NCBI GenBank assembly: GCA_023512375.1 | Contig: JAILZS010000006.1 | Span: forward strand, 1 to 64,000 | Direction of reading: 5' to 3' | Length of the DNA: 64,000 nucleotides | From: Bacillota bacterium | GTDB taxonomy: Bacteria > Bacillota > Sulfobacillia > JAJZYS01 > JAILZS01 | Part shown: positions 1 through 9,486 of the stretch, piece after piece | How positions within the stretch are numbered: the first letter of the stretch is position 1 | How the letters are laid out: each line of letters opens with the position of its first letter | Translations under genes and position numbers: made by a program | Notes under the pieces: model-generated | What the model was told of the DNA's origin: nothing | The model's input: only the letters and a program-made list of their open reading frames with translations | Database searches by the model: none

Positions 1-1134
1 GTCGATGTCGGTGGGCGGGTGCTCGCTGTCCAACATGGTGGGGGTGATCCAGGCGAAGGCGGGCAGGGTGCCGCGGCGGAGGTCGAGGAAGTACTGGGCG
101 AGCGGCACGAGGTCGCGGCGTAGGCGAGGGTCGTCCTGCACCGCCGGGAAGCCGGGCAGGGGGTTCCACAGCCAGAACTGGTCGGGCGGATAGCCGCTGT
201 AGTCCTTCCACGACACGCCTGCCGCCGCCAGCTGTTGGGCGAACGTCGGGAAGGTGAAGCCGCACGGCGTGGGCGGGGCCCACATGTTCCAGATCCACCC
301 CCCGCTCGTACCCGCCACCGTGTACAGGTGGTTGGGCAGCGACGGCCCCTGCAGGGAGGCGAAGAACATGTCGGCCAGGGTGAAGTGGGCGGCGTAGTAC
401 CAGTAGTTGGGGATGTCCGCGCCGGTGTAGTAGCCCATGACCTGGCGGTACGTGTCGGCGTACACGAACCCGTCCATGCGCCCGCGGTCGTAGGCGCGAT
501 GGGCGGGGATCCAGTCGTGCCCGAGGTCGTGGGTGAGGGGCCGGGTGAGGTGGTAGGGGGCGACGACGGGCGGCCCGCCGCGCACCGCCGGGAGGCGGAT
601 GCCGGGGTGAAGGCCGTCGACGCCCGGGTAGGTGCCGAAGTAGTTGTCGAACGAGTGGTTCTCCTGGACGATGAAGAGGACGTGGCGGATGACCCCCTCC
701 GGCTGAGGGGGTGTCGTGGGCGCGGGCCAGGGGCGACCGCCCACCACCCGCACGCTGTGCGCCCAGATGAGCCCTTGCCGCAAGGTGCCCGCCACGTCCA
801 CCACCTGCCCCGGCAGGAGCTCCTTGCCCGGGGCGTAGACGGTGGCGACGGTACCGCCGGGCGCGAGCACGGCGGCCGTGGCGCCGGCCGCCTCGAGGAC
901 GGTGCCGCGCACGCCGTGGGCGAGCCAAGCGTCGGACGTGGGCCGGGGGGTGTGGGCCTGATTCTCGAGGTGGGGCACGCCGCAGCCGGCGGCGGCATGG
1001 GCCCCGCCGCCGGCGGCGGCCGGAGCGCGGGGGGCAGCGGTGGCGCACCCCGACAGGAGGAGGGCGGTGAGCGCGGCCGTCATGGCGGCGGGGATGCGGC
1101 GTTCCCGACGGCCCAGTCGCTCCACCGCGATCAC
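1..1134 (-). CDS. Phosphoesterase-family protein (acid phosphatase / phospholipase C-like), lipoprotein-like N-terminus; truncated by the window edge
   Basis: Reverse-strand translation reads ...PEGVIRHVLFIVQENHSFDNYFGTYPGVDGLHPGIRLP..., typical of the phosphoesterase family; N-terminus has a lipobox-like TALLLSGC. Open to position 1, so absent from the ORF track. GTG start approximate. Confidence 0.8.
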   Translation of the reverse strand, partial: MIAVERLGRRERRIPAAMTAALTALLLSGCATAAPRAPAAAGGGAHAAAGCGVPHLENQAHTPRPTSDAWLAHGVRGTVLEAAGATAAVLAPGGTVATVYAPGKELLPGQVVDVAGTLRQGLIWAHSVRVVGGRPWPAPTTPPQPEGVIRHVLFIVQENHSFDNYFGTYPGVDGLHPGIRLPAVRGGPPVVAPYHLTRPLTHDLGHDWIPAHRAYDRGRMDGFVYADTYRQVMGYYTGADIPNYWYYAAHFTLADMFFASLQGPSLPNHLYTVAGTSGGWIWNMWAPPTPCGFTFPTFAQQLAAAGVSWKDYSGYPPDQFWLWNPLPGFPAVQDDPRLRRDLVPLAQYFLDLRRGTLPAFAWITPTMLDSEHPPTDID

Positions 1135-1178
1135 CCCCTTCGCGCTTTCGCCCTCTCTCGAATGGGGGGCGGCGGCCG

Positions 1179-3791
1179 TCAGACGCCGCCGTCCGCCCGC
1201 GGCGGCATGGCGCCCACCAGGCGCAGGAGGGCGACAGGCGTCTGCTCGTGCCCTTGGCCCAAGGGGTTGTCCAGGAAGAGGCGGCGCACGCGCTCCGGGT
1301 CGACGCCGTCGCTGTGGCCCAGGACGACCGCGTCGATGTCGTTGGCGTCCACGACGGCCACACCCGCGCCCAGGGCGCGGGCCAGAGAGGCCGCCACCCC
1401 GGCGGGATCGGCGGGCGCCATCTTCGCGTGGCCGTTGTAGGGCGGGATGGTGCCGCGGGTGGGGCCGTCGATGGCGGCCACGGCGGGGGGGAGGAGACGG
1501 TAGAAGACCCCGCGCCTGCCCAGGGCGCGGGCGGCGGCGGCGACGGCGGCGGCGGCGACGATGCGTCCCGCCCCCACCTCCCGAAGGGCGAGCTCCATCG
1601 TCTCGGGGATGCCGAGGCCGATGCCCGCCGGCGTGCGGCGCACGAAGCGGCTGAGGAACCGGGCCAGGGGCCGCGGCCGCACCTCGCCCACGGGGAAGGA
1701 GCGCCCTTGGCTGATGGCCACGATCTTCTCGCTCACGGCCACCACATCCCCTGGGCGGAGGTCGTCGCCCACCGCCTGCCCCACCACCTGGGCGAGATCG
1801 TCGCCTGCTTCCACCAGGGGGGTGCGGCGGGGGGCCCTGAGCCAAACCTCTCCGTCCAACGCCTGGAAGAGATGGCGGCCGAAGTTGGGCCGGTAGCGGC
1901 CGAGCGCCTCGGCCGCAGCTCCGCCCAGGCGCTCGGCCACCCAGGCGTCGCCGACGGCCGCCACGTCGGCGGGCGGGGAGGCGCCGCCGGCCAGGGGGCG
2001 GGAGAAGAACACGCGCAGCCACAGCTCGGCGTTGATCACCCGCCACAGGAACAGGGAGGAGGCGATTTCCCCCCGGGCGGCGGCGCGGAAGGCCCGAGCC
2101 ACCGCCTCGCCGTCCCAGAACGGCCGGCTCTGGAAGAGAGGGGATTGGAAGAGGCTCTGGAAGACGGCGCGGCGGGCGAACAGCCAGCGCGTCTCCGGGG
2201 TGGTGAACCCGACCTTCCAGCGCCGGCGGCGGATGCGCTCCGGCAGGACGCCGCGCATGCCCTGCCGCAGCAGGTAGCGCGCCCAGCCGTCGCGGATGAT
2301 CGCCTCCTCGGGGAGGGCGAGGATGCGCTCCACGAGTTCCTGGTCCAGCCACGGCACGCGCGATTCGAGGGAGTGGGCCATGGAGTTGCGGTCCTCGTAC
2401 CGGAGCAGGGCCGGCAGGCTGTACGTGGTGACGTCCTCGAGCAGCCGGCGCTTGAGGTCGTCCGCCGGCCGCGTATCGCGCGCCGGCGCCATGCGCGCGG
2501 TCCACGCCGGGTCGAGCAGGCGCCGGCCCGGGAAGGGACGCCGCCGATCCCGGCGCTCGCGCGCCAACAGGGGCGCGAGGACGTCGCGTGCCGCCCACGC
2601 CTCGCGCACGAGCCTGCCCAGGCGGCGCTGGCGCCACAGCTGCCGGAGGTAGACGAGATGGTAGGGGACGTATCCCGCCATGAGCTCGTCCCCGCCCTGA
2701 CCGTCGAGGACCACCGTGACGTGGCGGCGCGCCTCGCGCATGACGCACCACTGGGCGTAAGGACCGGTGCTGACGAACGGCTCGTCCTGATGCCATACGA
2801 GCTGGGCAAGCTCGGCGACGAACGTGGTCGAGTCGGGGCGGACGTAGTCGGTGTCGGCGCCTGCCGCCGCCACGGCCACCTCGATGTAGGCGCGCTCGTC
2901 GATGGGGTCGCCGTCGTAGACGGCGGAGAAGGTCTTCACGCGCCCGCGCAGGCTGGCAGCGTCGGGCAGCTCCTGCCGCAGGAGGTCGGCCATGAGGCAG
3001 ACGATGGTGGAGGAGTCGAGGCCGCCGCTCAGGCAGGCGCCCACCGGTACGTCGGCCACCAGGCGGCGGGCGACGGAGCGGCGGAAGGCGTCCGCGAAAG
3101 GGGCGGCCTCGGCGTCGCCGTCGCGGCGCAGGGAGGGGCGCCAGTACGCCTCCAGGCGGACGCCGTCGGCGTCCACCACCGCGTAGTGGGCCGCCGGCAG
3201 GCGGCGGACGCCGGCGAAGAAGGTCTCGGGCCGATGGTCGTGCAGGCCGTACGCCAGGTACTCGTACAGCACCTGCTCGTCCACCGCCGGCTTGAGCTGG
3301 GGCGCGCGCAACAGGGCCTTGATCTCCGACGCGAACAGGAGCCGGTCCCCGGCGCGGGCGTAGTAGAGGGGCTTGATGCCGAAGTGGTCCCGGCACAGCA
3401 CCAGGCGCCGGCGCGGGCGGTCGTAGATGGCCAGCGCCCACATGCCGTTGAAGCGGGCGAAGGCGTCGGTGCCCCAGGCCTCGTAGGCCCGCAGCACGAC
3501 CTCCGAGTCGGCGTCGGTGCGGAAGCGGCTCCCCAGCGCCATGAGCTCCGCCCGCAGCTCGCGGTAGTTGTACACCTCGCCGTTGTACACGAGGGTGACG
3601 GCGCCGTCGTCGCCGTGCATGGGCTGGTGGCCGCCCGCGGGGTCGATGATGCTCAGGCGGCGGAAGCCGAGCGACACCCGCTCGTCCACGGCGTACCCCT
3701 CGTCGTCGGGGCCGCGGTGGCGCAGGGTGTCGGTCATGGCCCGCAGGAGGTCGTCCGCGCGGGCGCCCCAGAAGCCCGCGATGCCGCACAC
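1179..3791 (-). CDS. asnB: Asparagine synthetase (glutamine-hydrolysing) fused to a C-terminal CofE-like (coenzyme F420-0:L-glutamate ligase-like) domain
   Basis: MCGIAGFWG start with catalytic Cys2, YNGEVYNYRELR, CLSGGLDSS PP-loop; from about residue 630 a second domain (LRPGDVVAVSEKIVAISQGR, GIGLGIPETMELALREVG, AIDGPTRGTIPPYNGHAK, DNPLGQGHEQTPVALLR). Confidence 0.9.
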   Translation of the reverse strand: MCGIAGFWGARADDLLRAMTDTLRHRGPDDEGYAVDERVSLGFRRLSIIDPAGGHQPMHGDDGAVTLVYNGEVYNYRELRAELMALGSRFRTDADSEVVLRAYEAWGTDAFARFNGMWALAIYDRPRRRLVLCRDHFGIKPLYYARAGDRLLFASEIKALLRAPQLKPAVDEQVLYEYLAYGLHDHRPETFFAGVRRLPAAHYAVVDADGVRLEAYWRPSLRRDGDAEAAPFADAFRRSVARRLVADVPVGACLSGGLDSSTIVCLMADLLRQELPDAASLRGRVKTFSAVYDGDPIDERAYIEVAVAAAGADTDYVRPDSTTFVAELAQLVWHQDEPFVSTGPYAQWCVMREARRHVTVVLDGQGGDELMAGYVPYHLVYLRQLWRQRRLGRLVREAWAARDVLAPLLARERRDRRRPFPGRRLLDPAWTARMAPARDTRPADDLKRRLLEDVTTYSLPALLRYEDRNSMAHSLESRVPWLDQELVERILALPEEAIIRDGWARYLLRQGMRGVLPERIRRRRWKVGFTTPETRWLFARRAVFQSLFQSPLFQSRPFWDGEAVARAFRAAARGEIASSLFLWRVINAELWLRVFFSRPLAGGASPPADVAAVGDAWVAERLGGAAAEALGRYRPNFGRHLFQALDGEVWLRAPRRTPLVEAGDDLAQVVGQAVGDDLRPGDVVAVSEKIVAISQGRSFPVGEVRPRPLARFLSRFVRRTPAGIGLGIPETMELALREVGAGRIVAAAAVAAAARALGRRGVFYRLLPPAVAAIDGPTRGTIPPYNGHAKMAPADPAGVAASLARALGAGVAVVDANDIDAVVLGHSDGVDPERVRRLFLDNPLGQGHEQTPVALLRLVGAMPPRADGGV

Positions 3792-3872
3792 GCCCGCCCC
3801 ACCTCCCGTGTGCCCCGCCCGCGAAAACTCCCGCCCGGTGACACCGGCGCGGGAGGGGGGCGGGGGGATGGG

Positions 3873-4136
3873 TCAGCCGGCCGCTTCGAGCCGGCGCGCC
3901 AGGCGCGCCTTCTTGCGGTTGGCGCGGTTGCGGTGGATGGCGCCCTTCTGGGCGGCCCGGTCGAGGGCGCGGTAGACGTTGCGCAGAGCGGCCGCCGCTC
4001 CCTCCCGGTCGCCCGCCTTGAGGAGGCGCTCGAAGCGCCGGATGGCGGTGCGCACGAACGTGCGCCGCCGCCGGTTCTCCATCGTCCGGCGCAACGTGAC
4101 GCGGATGCGCTTCTGCGCCGACTTCGTGTTGGCCAC
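3873..4136 (-). CDS. rpsT: 30S ribosomal protein S20
   Basis: VANTKSAQKRIRVTLRRTMENRRRRTFVRTAIRRFE..., basic S20 sequence; GTG start inside the longer ORF. Confidence 0.95.
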   Translation of the reverse strand: MANTKSAQKRIRVTLRRTMENRRRRTFVRTAIRRFERLLKAGDREGAAAALRNVYRALDRAAQKGAIHRNRANRKKARLARRLEAAG

Positions 4137-4416
4137 CGAATCCCTCCGTACGCCGAATGTCGCCTTGCGGCCCGGGCCACCGTCGGGCCCGCGCGCCGCG
4201 GTATGCACAGCGCCGCCCGGCTCCCGGCCCGCCGGGCGAAGACGGCCCGAGTCTAGCACGTGCGCCCCCCCAGCGCAACCGAAGGGCTGTGCCGCGGGGG
4301 CGGGGAGGAGTTCGCCGGCAAGGCGAGAAGGTGCACCGGCCGGGTGGGAGACAGATCCAGGCGAGAGCCGGCCTGGGCCGGGGGGCGGCGGTCGGTTGGC
4401 GGTGACAGGCGGAGCC

Positions 4417-5346
4417 GTGGTGACCGTGGGCGAGGCGCTCGGGGTGCTCGACGCCGGCGAGGGGCGCCTCGAGGAGGTCGACCGCTACGAGGCGGGCGTC
4501 GCGGGCGCCGAGCTCAACTACGCCGTGGACCTCGCGCGCCTGGGCGTGGCCGTTCGGTACTTCGGCGCCGTGGGGGACGACCCGTTCGGCCGTCGCGTGG
4601 TGCGGACGCTGCGGGCGGAGGGCCTCGATGCGTCCGACGTCAGCGTCGATCAATCCCGTCCCACCGGGCTGTTGTTCAAGGGCAGGTCGCTTCCCGGTGG
4701 CGAACGCGAGGTGGTCTACCGCCGGCGGCACAGCGCCGCCAGCGCCTACGTTCCGCCGGCGGCGCTCGCCCAGGCGGCGCGGGCGGCGCGAGGCGTGCAC
4801 GCCACCGGCATCTCCCTCATGTTGGGCGAGGGGATGGCCGAGGCCGTCCGCACCTTGTTCGAGGAGGGCGCGGGGGCGCCGTGGCGCAGCTTCGACCTCA
4901 ACGTCCGGCTGCGCCTCGCCCCTGCCGAGGCATGGCGGGCGGCGCTGGAGGCGATGCTCGCCCCGGGGCGCGTTCTCTTCGCCTCCGCCTCCGACCTGGC
5001 GGCCATCGGCCTCGGGCCGGAAGAGTTGGTCGGGCGCTGCCGGCGACGGGGCGTCGCGGCCGTCGTGCGCAGCGCCGACCATGGCGCCCTGGTGGCGACG
5101 GCCGACGGTCGGGAGCGGCGCGTCCCCCCCGTCCCCGAGGCGGTGCCGGTGGACCCCGTGGGGGCCGGCGACGCCTTCGCCGCCGCGGTGACGGCTTGGC
5201 GGCTGGCCGACGCCCCCTGGGAGGAGGCGGTGCGCGCGGGCCAATGGGCCGGGGCCATGGTGGTCAGGTTGCGCGGCGACTTCGCCGGCGCCCCCTATCG
5301 GCACGAGCTGGAGGCGCTGCTGGCGGGTGCGGGACCGTCACGGTAG
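4417..5346 (+). CDS. kdgK: PfkB-family carbohydrate kinase, probable 2-keto-3-deoxygluconate kinase
   Basis: VTVGEALGVLDAGEG... and PfkB C-terminal signature VDPVGAGDAFAAAV; next to KDPG aldolase. Start codon uncertain (GTG 4402, 4417 or 4420). Confidence 0.8.
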   Translation: MVTVGEALGVLDAGEGRLEEVDRYEAGVAGAELNYAVDLARLGVAVRYFGAVGDDPFGRRVVRTLRAEGLDASDVSVDQSRPTGLLFKGRSLPGGEREVVYRRRHSAASAYVPPAALAQAARAARGVHATGISLMLGEGMAEAVRTLFEEGAGAPWRSFDLNVRLRLAPAEAWRAALEAMLAPGRVLFASASDLAAIGLGPEELVGRCRRRGVAAVVRSADHGALVATADGRERRVPPVPEAVPVDPVGAGDAFAAAVTAWRLADAPWEEAVRAGQWAGAMVVRLRGDFAGAPYRHELEALLAGAGPSR

Positions 5347-5415
5347 GCGGCCGCCGGCAGCGCCTGTACCCGAGGTCGAGGCGCACGGGCGGGACAGGCT
5401 GGGGGAGGTGGCGGC

Positions 5416-6048
5416 ATGGTGGCGGACGGCGAAGGGGTGCGGGCCCGCCTGTCGGAGGCGGGCGTGGTGCCCATTTTGCGCGTGGCCGACGCGGAGCGTG
5501 CGCTCGCGCTGGGAGGTGCCCTGGCGGGGGCCGGGGTGGGCGTGCTGGAGGTGTCGTTCAACACCCCCGACGCGCCGGCGGTGATCGAGCGCCTGGCGGA
5601 GGAGCACCCTGGCGTCGTGGTGGGAGCGGGGACGGTCCTGCGCCCGGAGGAGGCGGCGCGCGCGGCGGGGGCGGGTGCGCGCTTCCTCCTGAGCCCGGCG
5701 TTTCACCCCGAGGTGGCGCGTGCCGCCCGCGACCTCGGCTGCCCGTACATCCCGGGGGCGTTCACGGCCACCGAGGTGTGGCGGGTGATCGAAGCCGGCC
5801 TCGACATGTTCAAACTCTTTCCCGCCGGACTGTACGGGGTCGCCGGCATGCGCACCCTGCTCGAGCCGTTCCCAGGCCTGGGGGTGGTGCCGTCGGGCGG
5901 CATCGGCCTCGGTGAGGTGGGCGCCTGGCGGGCCGCGGGGGCGGTGGCGGTAGGTCTTGGCGGGGCCATCACCCGCGCCCCCGACCCGGTGGCCGCAGCG
6001 CGCGCCGCCCTGGCGGCAGCGCGCGTCCCTCGAGCGGAACCGGTCTAG
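5416..6048 (+). CDS. eda: 2-dehydro-3-deoxy-phosphogluconate (KDPG) aldolase
   Basis: VVPILRVADAERALALGGALAGAGVGVLEVSFNTPDA, GAGTVLRPEEA, FKLFPAGLYG; KDPG/KHG aldolase motifs. Confidence 0.9.
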   Translation: MVADGEGVRARLSEAGVVPILRVADAERALALGGALAGAGVGVLEVSFNTPDAPAVIERLAEEHPGVVVGAGTVLRPEEAARAAGAGARFLLSPAFHPEVARAARDLGCPYIPGAFTATEVWRVIEAGLDMFKLFPAGLYGVAGMRTLLEPFPGLGVVPSGGIGLGEVGAWRAAGAVAVGLGGAITRAPDPVAAARAALAAARVPRAEPV

Positions 6049-6554
6049 ATCCGGCGCGTGCGCACCCGCCGCCGGCCGCGCCGCACGTCGGAGGCGGCGG
6101 GCACGACGGAGATGGTGCCGTCGGTCTCCAAGACGGCCAGGGCCACCTCGGATACGTCCTCAAGACCGTGTTCCCTTAGGGCCATGCGGCAATCCTCGGG
6201 GTCGAGGCCCTCGCGCGCCACCACGCCGTCGAGCCACGCCCCGTCGCGGGCGATCACCGTCGCCTCTCCCTCGAGCAGGTGGCGCAGGCGAGGCAGGCGG
6301 AGGTTGAGGCGGGCCACGGCGGCGTTCAGGAGGAAGAGGGCGGCGAGGATCACCAGGCCGCCGGCGAGCGAGGAGTCGGGCCCGGTGATGGCGGGCTGGA
6401 CGGCGTTGGCCGCCAGGAGCACGAGGGCCAGGTCGAACAGCGTGAACTGACCCACCTCGCGTTTGCCGAACAGCCTTAGGCCGAGGAGAAGGGCGACGTA
6501 GACGACGGCCGATCGGACGGCGAGGGCCCACCAGGGGATGGCGAGGCGAAACAG
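6045..6554 (-). CDS. DUF421/YetF-family membrane protein, probable CTG start
   Basis: LFRLAIPWWALAVRSAVVYVALLLGLRLFGKREVGQFTLFDLALVLLAANAVQPAI... followed by a cytoplasmic domain GEATVIARDGAWLDGVVAREGL. The ORF track only starts at GTG 6455, inside the TM region. Confidence 0.75.
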   Translation of the reverse strand: MFRLAIPWWALAVRSAVVYVALLLGLRLFGKREVGQFTLFDLALVLLAANAVQPAITGPDSSLAGGLVILAALFLLNAAVARLNLRLPRLRHLLEGEATVIARDGAWLDGVVAREGLDPEDCRMALREHGLEDVSEVALAVLETDGTISVVPAASDVRRGRRRVRTRRI

Positions 6555-6579
6555 GACGGGTCACCTCCCACGCCGGCGC

Positions 6580-8154
6580 TCAGCCCGCACGGCCGGCGGC
6601 ATGGGCCCACGGCCCCAGGCGGCGGCGCAGGTAGACGAGGGTCTGGGCCATCTCGGGGATGCGCAGGAGGACGGCGAACAGGGAGAAGCCCGCCACGCCG
6701 GCGGCGAGGGCGGCGAGGAGGCTTACCACCGTCGGCGCGCCGGCCAGGGCGAGGCGCACGACCGCCACGACCGCCGCCATGCCGGCGCTGGCGACCAGGG
6801 TGCGCAGGAAGGACGAGGCGGTGGCCATGAGGCCCAGCCGCCGCCGTAGGCGCCGGCGCAGGAGGATGGTGAGGAGCCCTACGTTGAGAAAGCCGCTTGC
6901 GCTGTACGCGAGGGCGAGTCCGAGCAAGTGGAGGTAACGCGCCCCCAGGTAGTTGAGCCCCACCGACACGAGGAGGTTGACGGCGCTGGCCGCGAGGGGC
7001 GTCCGGGTGTCCTCCACGGCGTAGAAGCCGCGGCTGACGATCTCGTACGTGGCGTAGGCCACCACGCCCACGCTGTAACCGACGACGGCGCGGGCGGTGA
7101 CGGCGGTGTCGGCGGCGGTGAAGGCGCCGTGCTGGAAGAGGACGGCCACCACCGGTCCGGCCAAGAGCATGAGGCCCACCGAGGCCGGCAGGCTGAGGAA
7201 GACCACGCTCCCCAGGGCGCCGGAGAAGAGGCGGCGGTAGGAGGCCCAGTCGCGCACCGCCGCCACCCGGCTCAAGGCGGGGAGGGCGGCGATGCCGATG
7301 GAGATGGCGAGCATGATGGGCACGAGCACGACGCGGCTGGCCAGGGTGAGGGCGTTGATCGAGCCGGCAGGCAGGAACGAGGCCAGGAAGGTCTGGTTGA
7401 CGAGGAAGTTCAGCTGCACGAAGGAAAGGCCGATCATGACCGGCAGGGAGAGGCGGGCCAGGCGCGCCACCCCCTCGTGCCGCCAGTCGAGGGAGGGGGC
7501 GTAGCGCGGGCGCAGTCGGGCCACGCCCCAGAGCTGGATGAGGAAGTTGAGCAGCGACGCCACGGCGGTGGCCAGGGCGAAGGCCTCGACCCGCATGTCG
7601 ATGGGCCCCGGCCCGTGGGGAAGGACCCGCATCCAGAGGAGGCCGAGTACGATGATGGCCGCGTTGTACACGAGCGGTCCCAAGGCCGTGCCCCAGAACG
7701 ACTGGTAGGCGTACTCCACCCCCATGAGCACGGCGTTGAGGGCGTGGAAGAGGATGGCCAGGAACATGATGCGGGTGAGGGCGGCCGCGTCCGCCAGGGC
7801 GGCGGGGCCGAAGCCGGGGGCCACGACGCGGACCAGGAGGGGGGCGAAGGCGACGGCTGCCGCGAGGACGACGAAGAGCAGGAGGAGGACGAGGTTGTAG
7901 GCCACGGAGGTCACGTACCACACCTGGTCCTCGCGCCTCTCGGCCAGGTAGCGGCTGAGGATGGGGATGAAGGCGGTGGACATGCCGCCCCCGACGAGGA
8001 TCAGGTAGATCGTGTCGGGCGCGAAGTACGAGGCGTTGAGGATGTCGACGGAGCGGTTCTGCCCGAACGCGGCCGAGATCACGGAGTTGCGCACGAAGCC
8101 CAGGACGCGCGACAGGGCCATGGCCACCCCGATGAGCGTGGCCGCGCGCGCCAC
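6580..8154 (-). CDS. murJ: Lipid II flippase MurJ / MviN family
   Basis: VARAATLIGVAMALSRVLGFVRNSVISAAFGQNRSVDILNASYFAPDTIYLILVGGGMSTAFIPILSRY; multi-TM MviN signature. GTG start. Confidence 0.93.
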   Translation of the reverse strand: MARAATLIGVAMALSRVLGFVRNSVISAAFGQNRSVDILNASYFAPDTIYLILVGGGMSTAFIPILSRYLAERREDQVWYVTSVAYNLVLLLLFVVLAAAVAFAPLLVRVVAPGFGPAALADAAALTRIMFLAILFHALNAVLMGVEYAYQSFWGTALGPLVYNAAIIVLGLLWMRVLPHGPGPIDMRVEAFALATAVASLLNFLIQLWGVARLRPRYAPSLDWRHEGVARLARLSLPVMIGLSFVQLNFLVNQTFLASFLPAGSINALTLASRVVLVPIMLAISIGIAALPALSRVAAVRDWASYRRLFSGALGSVVFLSLPASVGLMLLAGPVVAVLFQHGAFTAADTAVTARAVVGYSVGVVAYATYEIVSRGFYAVEDTRTPLAASAVNLLVSVGLNYLGARYLHLLGLALAYSASGFLNVGLLTILLRRRLRRRLGLMATASSFLRTLVASAGMAAVVAVVRLALAGAPTVVSLLAALAAGVAGFSLFAVLLRIPEMAQTLVYLRRRLGPWAHAAGRAG

Positions 8155-8335
8155 CGTGCCCGTCCGGCCGAACGCCTCCGGCCTCTCCTCGCGTTCCAGT
8201 CGCGTTCGCTCCCCGCACCCCGCGTACCCGCCGCGCCGGCGTCGTCCCCAGGGTACCACAGGGCACGGCCGGGCATGGACGGCGGCATGGGGGCGACGGC
8301 GGGGACATACCGTGCCGGCGGGGGGAGGCAGTCGG

Positions 8336-9397
8336 TTGCGAGCGTGGTGGGTGCGGGTGGGCCGGCGCGGACCCCGGGCGGCCTGGGGCGCGCCGCGCCG
8401 TGCGCGCCCTGCCCACGCCCTCCTCCCCGCCGGCGTCGCCCTGGCCGCCGTCGCGGCGGTCCTCTCCCTTCCGTCCGCCCCGCGTGTGGCGCCGGCTTCC
8501 GCCCTCGGCCCGGCGCCCGCTCCGGACGGGCGCGCCCTCGCCCTCCTGGCGGCGGCGCTTCCCGCGTGGGCGGGCGCGGCAGGGGAGGGGTCACCATGGC
8601 AGCGCCTGGCCGAATGGTTGGCGGGCGGCGGCGCCGTCGCGCCGCCGGCCCCGCCGCCGGCGCCGCCGTACGCGCCCTCCGCCGCCCATCCGCCCAACGC
8701 CCGGCCGCCCGATCCGGCCCCTCCGCCGCCCGACGTGTACGGCACGCGGCCGCTGGTGGCCATCTACCACACCGACTCGACGGAGGCCTACCTGCCGGCC
8801 ATGCGGGAGGCGGGCCTGCCGGCGACGGCGCCCTTCTCGCGCGACCAGGCGGTGGGGGTGGTGCAGGTGGGTGCCGTCCTCGCCCAGGCGCTGTGGCGGC
8901 TGGGGGTGGCGGCGGTGCACAGCCGGGCGGTGAACGATCCGGACGGGGTCATCGGGGCGTACGAGAACAGCCAGCGCACGGCCCAGGCGCTCCTCGCCGC
9001 CTACCCCAGCGTGCGCATCCTGCTGGACCTGCACCGCGGCGGCGCGGGCGAGGCCCAGGCCCCCGCCCCGCCCGCCGGGGCGGGGAGCGACGGCGCAGCG
9101 GGCGTGGTGCTCGTGGTCGGCACGGATGACCGCCTGCCCCAGCCGCACTGGCGGCAGAACCTGGCCTTCGCCCGCGTGCTGGCGGCCGCCGCCGGCCGCC
9201 TCTACCCGGGCTGGCCGGTTGCCGTGGTGGTGAGTCCCAACCAGTACAACCAGGAGCTCAGCCCCGGTGCCCTCCTCGTCGAGGTGGGCGGGCCGAACAC
9301 CACCCTGGCGAGCGCCGACGCCGCTGCCCGCCGCCTCGCCCGCGTCCTGGCCGCCGTGGTCGAGGGGGGGCTCTATCCCGGCGCAGGCGGCGGCTGA
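8336..9397 (+). CDS. spoIIP: Stage II sporulation protein P (SpoIIP)
   Basis: RPLVAIYHTDSTEAYLP, HSRAVNDPDGVIGAYENSQRTAQALL, VSPNQYNQELSPGALLVEVGGPNTTLASADAAARRLA; directly upstream of lepA as in Bacillus. TTG start preceded by GGGGGAGG. Confidence 0.88.
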   Translation: MRAWWVRVGRRGPRAAWGAPRRARPAHALLPAGVALAAVAAVLSLPSAPRVAPASALGPAPAPDGRALALLAAALPAWAGAAGEGSPWQRLAEWLAGGGAVAPPAPPPAPPYAPSAAHPPNARPPDPAPPPPDVYGTRPLVAIYHTDSTEAYLPAMREAGLPATAPFSRDQAVGVVQVGAVLAQALWRLGVAAVHSRAVNDPDGVIGAYENSQRTAQALLAAYPSVRILLDLHRGGAGEAQAPAPPAGAGSDGAAGVVLVVGTDDRLPQPHWRQNLAFARVLAAAAGRLYPGWPVAVVVSPNQYNQELSPGALLVEVGGPNTTLASADAAARRLARVLAAVVEGGLYPGAGGG

Positions 9398-9486
9398 GGC
9401 CGCGTTGACGCCTCCCGGCCCCCCCGCTACCATGGGGCCAGCATGCCCGGGCTCGGCCCGGGCGGCCTCTACCCGGGGGTGAGGGC

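Noticed and set aside
235-4256. Long + strand ORFs (235..1440, 1248..4256, 1002 aa) opposite asnB and the phosphoesterase
   Set aside because: High-GC shadow frames: composition is Gly/Arg/Ala/His-rich without domains, while the minus strand encodes recognisable proteins. The same applies to 18772..22332(-), 21803..23890(-), 32655..35384(-), 42259..44277(-) and many others.
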